From Actinomycetes bacterium (lineage in GTDB: Bacteria > Actinomycetota > Actinomycetes > Actinomycetales > Beutenbergiaceae): 7,387 bases of DNA. Position numbers and translations under genes: made by a program. The notes beneath the pieces were generated by a model. That model was not told the DNA's origin. It made no database searches and worked only from the letters and a program-made list of their open reading frames with translations. Positions 1-5,625 of the stretch are shown here, one piece after another; the first letter of the stretch is position 1, and every line of letters starts with the position of its first letter. Where the stretch lies: positions 1 through 7,387 of the forward strand of contig JAJYRV010000095.1 of assembly GCA_021793935.1 (NCBI GenBank), read 5' to 3'.

Positions 1-96
1 CGCACCGCCGCCGACTACTGCAACATCCAAATGCCTTCCTTCTGCCTGCCGCCCACGGCTGGATATTTCGCTACGACCGGCCAGGTCCTTGCGTGA
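1..96 (+). CDS. Possible C-terminal end of an unidentified protein (partial)
   Basis: The frame starting at base 1 is open for 31 codons and ends in TGA at 94-96. It would encode the tail of a protein whose start lies before the window. Its third positions are mostly G or C, as in the other genes here, which is the main reason to think it is real. The peptide contains DYCNIQMPSFCLPP followed by a short tail ending in GQVLA, and I do not recognise a family. It would be co-directional with the SUMF1-domain gene 50 bases downstream. The stretch is too short to rule out a chance open frame. Confidence 0.35.
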   Translation, partial: RTAADYCNIQMPSFCLPPTAGYFATTGQVLA

Positions 97-103
97 GAGT
101 CTA

Positions 104-126
104 GGGAAGGTCGTTCCCGGGAAGGT
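104..126. repeat. Palindrome with overlapping direct and inverted repeats upstream of the SUMF1-domain gene
   Basis: The sequence GGGAAGGT occurs twice, at 104-111 and 119-126, offset by 15 bases. The ten-base perfect palindrome TTCCCGGGAA sits at 114-123. The first GGGAA (104-108) also pairs with TTCCC (114-118) across a five-base loop. The element lies just after the possible upstream stop and about 20 bases before the likely ATG at 147. It could be an operator, or a weak hairpin in the leader. There is no T-run after it, so it is not a convincing intrinsic terminator. It may also be coincidence. Confidence 0.3.
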
Positions 127-146
127 AACCATGTAGGTTGATCTGC

Positions 147-914
147 ATGCCCCTTCCCGTTCCACAGCTGCTCTCGGTACCCGCCGGCTCGGTTACGCTG
201 CGCAATGCACGCACGGGCACGTCACGGATCGTGGAGCTACAGAGTTTTGACATCGCACCGGTGCCCGTGACGTGGGAGCTGTATTCGCGGATGCTCGACC
301 TTCCCATTCCCAATGGAGATGACGGCCGTACTCCGGCGCATTCGGTCTCCTGGTGGGCTGCGGTGCGCTGCTGCAACATCCTCTCCCGAGCAGAAGGTCT
401 GGCCCCTGCGTATCGCCAGGATGAATCCGGGGTGTCCTGGGACGTGAGCGCGGACGGGTTCCGTTTACCTACCGAGGCGGAGTGGGAGTTCGCCTGCCGC
501 GCCGGATCGGAAGGCCCGCGATACGGACCGCTGGCAGACATCGCGTGGACGAGCGAGGACGCGGTGGAGCGCGCGCAGCAGGTGGGTCTCAAGCAACCCA
601 ACTCGATCGGGCTTTTCGACATGCTGGGCAATGTGTGGGAATGGTGCTGGGACTACGCCGATCCGGCCCGTTACGCGAATTACCGGGTCCTTCGCGGAGG
701 CGGCTGGGCGGACCAGCACTGGAGCGTGCGCGCATCCGTGCGGCGGGGCAGCATGCCCGAGACGAGGCTTGACGATATTGGGTTCCGGTTGTGCCAAGGG
801 CCAGTAGGGGCGCCGGGCGCTCGGGCGGGCCAGGGCTGGTCGGAAACGGCCGACGACGAGCGTGCGCAGATCGGCGGCTTGCTTCCGCCCGGCTGGACGC
901 CCCTGGGAAGGTGA
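147..914 (+). CDS. SUMF1/FGE-domain protein without the catalytic cysteines; function unknown
   Basis: This is a 255-residue soluble protein of the formylglycine-generating enzyme/SUMF1 fold family (PF03781, C-type-lectin-like). Visible family motifs are the start of the domain near VPAGSV (11-16), FRLPTEAEWEFACRAG (105-120), GLFDMLGNVWEWCWD (155-169), RVLRGGGW (180-187) and IGFRLC (211-216). After the domain comes a Gly/Ala-rich tail of about 38 residues. True FGEs oxidise a sulfatase cysteine using a copper-bound cysteine pair in the segment after the GG(S/G)W motif. Here that segment (188-200) contains no cysteine, so sulfatase activation is unlikely. Such Cys-less members occur in many unrelated roles, so the function cannot be named. 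There is no signal peptide or membrane segment. I chose ATG at 147, with AGG at 135-137 nine bases upstream; a TTG at 138 would add three residues. The gene converges on murJ, with 15 bases between the stops. Confidence 0.85.
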   Translation: MPLPVPQLLSVPAGSVTLRNARTGTSRIVELQSFDIAPVPVTWELYSRMLDLPIPNGDDGRTPAHSVSWWAAVRCCNILSRAEGLAPAYRQDESGVSWDVSADGFRLPTEAEWEFACRAGSEGPRYGPLADIAWTSEDAVERAQQVGLKQPNSIGLFDMLGNVWEWCWDYADPARYANYRVLRGGGWADQHWSVRASVRRGSMPETRLDDIGFRLCQGPVGAPGARAGQGWSETADDERAQIGGLLPPGWTPLGR

Positions 915-929
915 GAGGGTACGGCGCCC

Positions 930-2579
930 CTACTCCTCGGCGTTACTGATGGGAGCCGCGTGCTGACGGCTGAGCGCGCGCAGTAGCGAGCGGTCGAAGG
1001 CCACCGTCGGCACCGCGACGACGGCCACGGCGACGATCCCACCGAGAAGCGCCGCCCCGATTGTGGCGACCGGTCCGGGCGAAGCGCCGAGAATGAGGCT
1101 CACGCACCAGCGCCCGGCCACTGCCCCGGCGATCGATCCGGCGGCGGCGATCGTCGCGGTGAGGAGGGTTTGTTTCATCAAGCGCCGGTGGGTGATAAGC
1201 CGGCTGATCCCCCACAGCATGCCTCCGGCCGCGATCGTCATTCCGACGATGTGGCCGATGCCCAAGCCGACGAGCGCCGTCGTCTGATACTCCTCCCGGG
1301 AGGCGCCTTCACCCGGAGAGAGCAGGTTCACCGCGACGAGGGCGACCACGACGAGGCTGAGCCACCCGGCGGCGGTGGCGATGACGGCTCCGCGTTGGCG
1401 CCCCGCCGAGTAAAGCACCCGGGAACCGTGAAAGATGAGGGAGAACCCGATGAGCCCCGGAGCCATCCACGTGAGGCCGTCGGCGAGCCCGGGCATGGGA
1501 TCGCGAATTTCGAAGAGCCGCTGAACTGACGGCGCGACCGCAGCGACGGAAGCGACCGCCATGAGGGAGGCCACGAGCACGACCCGGGTGGATTCATCCA
1601 CCGTTCGTTCGAAGACGATTCCCCGGCGAGTGTCGGCGAGTTCGGCGATCCGGGGAAAGAAGACGGTCGCGATGGGCACGACGAGCACGGCATAGGGCAG
1701 AAGGTACACCGCTTGGGCGTATTGGAACACGTTGATCGTGCCATCCACGCCGTAGCCGCGGGAGATCCACACGATCGCGAGCACCGAGATCTGCTGGGCG
1801 AGGAGGGAGCCGATACCGGCGAGCGCGAGCGAACGCGCCCGGACCGCGACCCCTTCGGGAAACCGGAGGCGGGGCCGTAGCCGGACCCCGCTGCGGCGGA
1901 CGGGGATGAGCAGGGGCAGGCTGAGCGCGGCGACCCCCGCGGTGGTTCCCCACGCGAGCCATGCGAGGGAGGCGTCGGAGAGCTGCTCGGGGGAATCCTG
2001 CAGCCCGTCGGCGAGCAGCCCGAACACGAAGTAGCTCACGATGACGACGACGGTCGAGGCGATCGGCGCCAGCACGGGAGCGAGGAAGCGCTTTTGGGCC
2101 TGCAGCACCCCGGTGAGCACCACCCCGATGCCGTACAGCACGACCTGGGGGGAGAACACGATGAGGAACATCGTTGCGAGGTCAGCCTGGGTCTGTGCGT
2201 CCGATCCCACCGAAACGGGGAACAACAGCGCGATCGGCCGGGCGAAGATCGCCAGCAGCGCCCCCACCGGGATGAGGATGATGATGGTCCAGGTGAGGAG
2301 CGCAGAGGCGATGTCGTTGACGTCGCTTCGCAGCTTCTTCGCCAGCGGCGCCGCGAGGAGGGGCACGACCGCTCCGGCGAGCGCCCCACCCGCGACCACC
2401 TCATACAGGACGTTGGGGATGGTGTTCGCGGAGGCGTATGCGTTGGCGGTCGCCGAGGAGCCGAGCGCCCAGGCCTGCACGAGCCAGCGGCCGAACCCCA
2501 TCATCCGGGAGACGATGGTGAGGACGGCGATCATTCCCGCCGCGCCTGCGACCCCGGCGAGAACTCGTTTATTGATCAC
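930..2579 (-). CDS. murJ: MurJ/MviN-family lipid II flippase
   Basis: This is a polytopic membrane protein of 549 residues, very hydrophobic throughout and consistent with the roughly 14 helices of the MurJ (MVF/MOP exporter) family. MurJ flips the undecaprenyl-linked peptidoglycan precursor lipid II across the cytoplasmic membrane. The family signature begins at the N terminus with SRMMGFGR (24-31), then ANTIPNVLYEVVAGGAL (51-67) and VVPLL. The NVLYE..GG form resembles the actinobacterial subgroup rather than Escherichia coli, where the corresponding position is arginine. Mycobacterial MurJ carries an added intracellular pseudokinase domain. Here the protein ends soon after the last helix, with a short tail reading SNAEE, so that domain is absent. 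I chose GTG at 2579 because it makes a GTGA overlap with the preceding stop and has GGGG six bases upstream. Another GTG at 2591 would add four residues. It is the last gene of the minus-strand block. Confidence 0.9.
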   Translation of the reverse strand: MINKRVLAGVAGAAGMIAVLTIVSRMMGFGRWLVQAWALGSSATANAYASANTIPNVLYEVVAGGALAGAVVPLLAAPLAKKLRSDVNDIASALLTWTIIILIPVGALLAIFARPIALLFPVSVGSDAQTQADLATMFLIVFSPQVVLYGIGVVLTGVLQAQKRFLAPVLAPIASTVVVIVSYFVFGLLADGLQDSPEQLSDASLAWLAWGTTAGVAALSLPLLIPVRRSGVRLRPRLRFPEGVAVRARSLALAGIGSLLAQQISVLAIVWISRGYGVDGTINVFQYAQAVYLLPYAVLVVPIATVFFPRIAELADTRRGIVFERTVDESTRVVLVASLMAVASVAAVAPSVQRLFEIRDPMPGLADGLTWMAPGLIGFSLIFHGSRVLYSAGRQRGAVIATAAGWLSLVVVALVAVNLLSPGEGASREEYQTTALVGLGIGHIVGMTIAAGGMLWGISRLITHRRLMKQTLLTATIAAAGSIAGAVAGRWCVSLILGASPGPVATIGAALLGGIVAVAVVAVPTVAFDRSLLRALSRQHAAPISNAEE

Positions 2580-3406
2580 GTGCGGCCCCACGCGTCCAGC
2601 CGGGCAAGGGCGGGACGGCTCTCGATCACCTTGGAGAAGCTCACCTTTTCCGAGGTGAGGATCAGACCGGTCACGGCGGCGAGCGCACCCGCGCGGCTAC
2701 GTGCACGCGGATGGCTCGCGAGGGCGACGCCGAGGAGCGCACCGAGGGCGTTCGCGCCGACGTCCCCCAACATCGTGGTTTCGTTCAGATCGCGGGGGGC
2801 GGCGCCGAGGGCGACACCGGCGGCGGTGTGGGCGAGTGCGCGCCCTTCCCGGTTGCGAGGATCGGCGGCGATCCCTGCTGCGAGTCCGGCGCAGACTTTC
2901 AGGGCGCGGCCGGGGCGGAGATCGAAAAGGTTGATGAGGTTAGCTGTGCCGGCGATGAGGGCGCCGGAGGTGAGCGTGTCGACGGCGAAACTCGCCTTCC
3001 CACCCGCGCGCCCACGGGCAATCATTCCCGCGCCGAGGACGGCCGCGGCGGAGATCCCGAGGAGTTTCACCGCGCCCGTGGTCAATTCCCCGCGGGCCAG
3101 AGCCTTCAGGTGCCCTTTCAACCCTTTCGCCGCGGCGGGCTGGGCCGCGAAGTCGTCCGCGCATCCGGTCGCTGCAGCGACGCCGGTCGCGAGCAGGGCG
3201 GGCGCCCGCAGCGGGGACGGCAGCCTCGCCGCGCCCACCACGGAGGCGGCCGCAGTGGCAACCCCACCAGCGAGATTCACGGTGCTGCCGCGGAAGTTCT
3301 TCCGCTCCCACGCCGCTTGGCCGGCGGTGAGTTTCAGCAGTGCCTCCTGGGCACCGCCGGTGAGCGCAGCGGAGAAGAACAGCCGTTGAAGCGCCCGAGT
3401 TCTCAC
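2576..3406 (-). CDS. Reduced MraY/WecA-like (phosphoglycosyl transferase-like) membrane protein
   Basis: This is a 276-residue Ala/Gly-rich membrane protein with about seven or eight hydrophobic segments (roughly 44-60, 67-82, 112-130, 145-160, 168-182, 189-203, 215-230, 238-251). Three short blocks resemble those of polyprenyl-phosphate phosphosugar transferases of the MraY/WecA family. They are GCADDFAAQPAAAKGLKGH (81-99, like the DDxxK...KGL block), NLINLFD (156-162, keeping the NxxNxxD spacing) and MLGDVGANALGALLG (212-226, like GDxGSxxLG). The usual DGxDG continuation after NxxNxxD is replaced by LRPGRALK. The HHH-type loop near the MraY C terminus is missing, and the protein is about 80 residues shorter than MraY. 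It could be a divergent transferase or a non-catalytic relative that binds polyprenyl phosphates; catalysis is not shown. The GTG start overlaps the steB stop by four bases, and its own stop overlaps the murJ start in the same way. The family is assigned from motifs only. Confidence 0.7.
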   Translation of the reverse strand: MRTRALQRLFFSAALTGGAQEALLKLTAGQAAWERKNFRGSTVNLAGGVATAAASVVGAARLPSPLRAPALLATGVAAATGCADDFAAQPAAAKGLKGHLKALARGELTTGAVKLLGISAAAVLGAGMIARGRAGGKASFAVDTLTSGALIAGTANLINLFDLRPGRALKVCAGLAAGIAADPRNREGRALAHTAAGVALGAAPRDLNETTMLGDVGANALGALLGVALASHPRARSRAGALAAVTGLILTSEKVSFSKVIESRPALARLDAWGRT

Positions 3407-4425
3407 ACCAGCACCCCGGCCCCGACGGGCACCTCGGCCACGCCGGCGGCGTCCGGATCAGCTTCTTCCTCGTCGTCTTCTTCCTCCGGTTCGATCGGGT
3501 CGGGTGCGCTGATCTCCACCTCGGGCGGGAACACCGCGTCCGCGCCGCCGGCGAATCCGAAACTACCCTGTTCGCCGGAGACGACGACGGCGAGCGCCCG
3601 GGGTACGAGGATCTCACCCGCGGTGGTGGCGATGCTGTCGGTCGTCGTGTACGTCTCTGCCGCGTCGGAATCGGCTCGGATGAGGCTGATGAGTGTGCCC
3701 TCGGCGTCCGTGCCGGAGATGAGGGTGCGGGAACTGGCGGTGCCCTTGACGAGACCGAGTTCGGCGGCCCGCACTTCGTCCGATGCGGCGGAATCCGAGG
3801 CGATGACGACGGTGAGCAGGGTCGGCAACACGTCGCCGTCCACGCTCAGCAGGTCCGAGGAGCGCAGGAGGTCCATGATCGAGGTGGCGTCCTCCGACGG
3901 TTCTTGCGGGTCGGCCGGGTCGTAGTCGGAGAGGGCCTGGTCGAGGGCGGCCCCGATGACCGATTCGGCGCTCGCGTCGTCGGCGGGTTCGGGGTCCATG
4001 TAGGCGCTGAGGTTGCCCGCGATACCGGAGCGGAAGGGCCGCTTGGCCGGGTCAGTGAAGTCCTCGCTCACCTCCACGATGTTGAGGACGCTCGCGCCGG
4101 CTGTGGTGAGGGTGTCGCCGATCGTGTTGATCGTGCCCGAATCGACTCCGGGGAGCGCGACGAGGCTCACCGTGTAGGACGGCAGCACATCTTCGATGAG
4201 GGCGTTCGAGGCTCCGGTGATGAATGCGTTCGTGTTGTTCAACGCGTCTTGGTTCTTGTCGAGCTCCTCGCGCAGCTCCTCTTTTTCCTGTCGGAGTTGT
4301 TCCACCTGCCCCGAGAGTGACTCGGCGATGTAATCGCGCAGCGGCCCGGCCCCGAGCACGATGCCCACGGCGAGGGCGAGGAACACGGAGATGAGGGAGA
4401 CAATGTGGTAACGAAAATCGATCAC
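3403..4425 (-). CDS. steB: SteB/MctB-family membrane-anchored protein (annotated elsewhere as copper transporter)
   Basis: This 340-residue protein belongs to the family of M. tuberculosis Rv1698 (MctB) and Corynebacterium SteB. It starts with the characteristic VIDFRYHIVSLISVFLALAVGIVLG. Residues 8-28 form a single N-terminal membrane anchor, and 36-66 form a Glu/Lys/Leu-rich coiled coil. A mixed alpha/beta extracytoplasmic domain runs to about 305, followed by a strongly acidic tail (309-325). SteB works with SteA at the division septum in corynebacteria. A copper efflux role has been proposed for MctB, but this protein has no cysteine at all and only one histidine (H7), so metal binding through those side chains is not supported here. 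I chose GTG at 4425, ten bases after the steA stop, because the conserved N terminus begins there and GAGG sits five bases upstream. The in-frame extension up to 4557 is out-of-frame steA sequence. Confidence 0.88.
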   Translation of the reverse strand: MIDFRYHIVSLISVFLALAVGIVLGAGPLRDYIAESLSGQVEQLRQEKEELREELDKNQDALNNTNAFITGASNALIEDVLPSYTVSLVALPGVDSGTINTIGDTLTTAGASVLNIVEVSEDFTDPAKRPFRSGIAGNLSAYMDPEPADDASAESVIGAALDQALSDYDPADPQEPSEDATSIMDLLRSSDLLSVDGDVLPTLLTVVIASDSAASDEVRAAELGLVKGTASSRTLISGTDAEGTLISLIRADSDAAETYTTTDSIATTAGEILVPRALAVVVSGEQGSFGFAGGADAVFPPEVEISAPDPIEPEEEDDEEEADPDAAGVAEVPVGAGVLV

Positions 4426-4430
4426 GAGGA

Positions 4431-4434
4431 CCTC
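4431..4434 (-). promoter_or_regulatory. Shine-Dalgarno site of steB
   Basis: GAGG, within AGTGAGG, lies five bases before the GTG start at 4425 and overlaps the region just after the steA stop codon (4436-4438). It settles the steB start against the much longer upstream reading. Confidence 0.65.
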
Positions 4435-4435
4435 A

Positions 4436-5620
4436 CTAGAACAGGGCCGAAAACAGGTTGGAGACCCAGTTGAAAAAGTTGTCGATACGGGCTGCGACGA
4501 TGCCGAAGAAGGCCTGACCGGCGGGGGTGGCGGCCATCGCTGCGACGAGCGCGGCAATGCCGGAGAGGATGAGGAGCACCAGGGTCCAGTTGGAAATGCG
4601 GTGCCGGTAGAGCCGCGAGACTCCCTTGGCGTCGATGAGCTTGCCCCCTACCCGCAGCCGGGTGAGGAAGGTGGAAGCCATCCCGGCCCGGCCCTTGTCG
4701 AGGAATTCAATGAGGGTCTCGTGGGTGCCGACCGCGACGATGAGTTCCGCCCCCTTGTCGTCGGCGAGGAGCATCGCGACGTCTTCGCTCGTGCCGGTCG
4801 CGGGAAACACCGTGTACTCCACCCCGAGGCGTTCCACCCGCTCCTTGCCCGGGGCCCGCCCGTCACGATAACCGTGGACGACGATCTCTGCCCCGGAGGT
4901 GAGTGCCCGGTCGGACACGGAGTCCATGTCGCCCACGATCATGTCGAGCTTGAAACCCGCTTCCAAGATCGCGTCGGCGCCGCCGTCGACCCCGATGAGG
5001 AGGGGTCGGTATTCGCGGACGTAGGAGCGCAGCATCGCGAGGTCTTCTTTGTAGTGGTAGCCGCGCACGACGATGAGCACGTGCCGCCCGTGCATCGAGG
5101 TCTTCACCTCGGGCACGCCTAACCCGTCGAGGAGGAGGTCGCGTTCCTTGCGCAGATACTCCATCGTGTTCGCCGCGAAGGCCTCCATCTGCACCGACAG
5201 CCCCTCGCGGGCGGCAGCCATCGCTTGCTCAACTATTTCTGGGGTCTGTTCCACGCCCTCCGCGATCGCGGTGCCATCGGTGTCGTACACCGTTGCCCCG
5301 TCGATGCGTACTTCTGCGCCTTCGGTGATCGCCATGATCTGCGAACCGAGGTCGTCGATGAGCGGGATGCCTGCATCGAGCAGAATCGCGGGACCGAGAT
5401 TCGGGTATCGCCCGGACGTCGATTTCGCGGCATTGAGAACCGCCCGCGGCTTCTTCGCCACGAGGGCCTCCGCGCTCACCCGGTCGATGTCGACGTGGTC
5501 GATGATCGCGATTTCACCGGGCTGCAGACGCTTGGTGAGCGTCTTAGTGGACGCGTCCACCCGAACCCGGTGTTCGTCGGTCGCGTCCGTCCCGCTCGCT
5601 GATCGAAATGGAAGTCTCAT
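4436..5620 (-). CDS. steA: SteA, putative cytokinetic ring protein with thiamine-pyrophosphokinase-like domain
   Basis: At 394 residues this is very close to M. tuberculosis Rv1697 in length and has the same neighbours. In Corynebacterium glutamicum, SteA and SteB localise to the division site and influence the septal hydrolase RipA, so a role in daughter-cell separation is likely. The N-terminal part (about 20-165) is a soluble domain. The middle carries a TPK-catalytic-like fold with DGGADAILEAGFKLDMIVGDMDS (212-234), which keeps the DGGA and GDMDS motifs of thiamine pyrophosphokinases. A membrane helix (about 344-366) follows near the C terminus, then a short aromatic, hydrophobic segment (about 371-394) that ends the protein. 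The enzyme activity, if any, is unknown in the family. The ATG at 5620 is five bases after the recN stop and lacks a clear ribosome-binding site, so translation probably depends on coupling to recN. Confidence 0.9.
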   Translation of the reverse strand: MRLPFRSASGTDATDEHRVRVDASTKTLTKRLQPGEIAIIDHVDIDRVSAEALVAKKPRAVLNAAKSTSGRYPNLGPAILLDAGIPLIDDLGSQIMAITEGAEVRIDGATVYDTDGTAIAEGVEQTPEIVEQAMAAAREGLSVQMEAFAANTMEYLRKERDLLLDGLGVPEVKTSMHGRHVLIVVRGYHYKEDLAMLRSYVREYRPLLIGVDGGADAILEAGFKLDMIVGDMDSVSDRALTSGAEIVVHGYRDGRAPGKERVERLGVEYTVFPATGTSEDVAMLLADDKGAELIVAVGTHETLIEFLDKGRAGMASTFLTRLRVGGKLIDAKGVSRLYRHRISNWTLVLLILSGIAALVAAMAATPAGQAFFGIVAARIDNFFNWVSNLFSALF

Positions 5621-5625
5621 CGCGA

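Noticed and set aside
147..914. Annotation as a sulfatase-activating formylglycine-generating enzyme, or as the ergothioneine enzyme EgtB
   Set aside because: The catalytic cysteines of FGE are missing, and there is no DinB-like N-terminal domain with an iron-binding histidine motif as in EgtB.
905..940. A bidirectional terminator between the converging SUMF1-domain gene and murJ
   Set aside because: Only 15 bases separate the stop codons. I see only a three-base GGG/CCC pairing around GGCGCC, with no T-run on either strand.
2580..2591. An upstream GTG start for murJ at 2591
   Set aside because: It would add only four residues. The GTG at 2579 forms the same GTGA overlap seen at the previous junction and has GGGG at a reasonable distance. 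It remains possible.
2094..3925. Long plus-strand open frames (2094-3389 and 2711-3925) opposite murJ, the transferase-like gene and steB
   Set aside because: They are Arg/Ala/Pro-rich translations of the antisense strand of well-supported genes, as expected in high-GC DNA. They have no recognisable domain.
4426..4557. A 44-residue N-terminal extension of steB
   Set aside because: It overlaps the 3' end of steA out of frame and is low-complexity Pro/Ser. The family N terminus and a good ribosome-binding site both point to the GTG at 4425.
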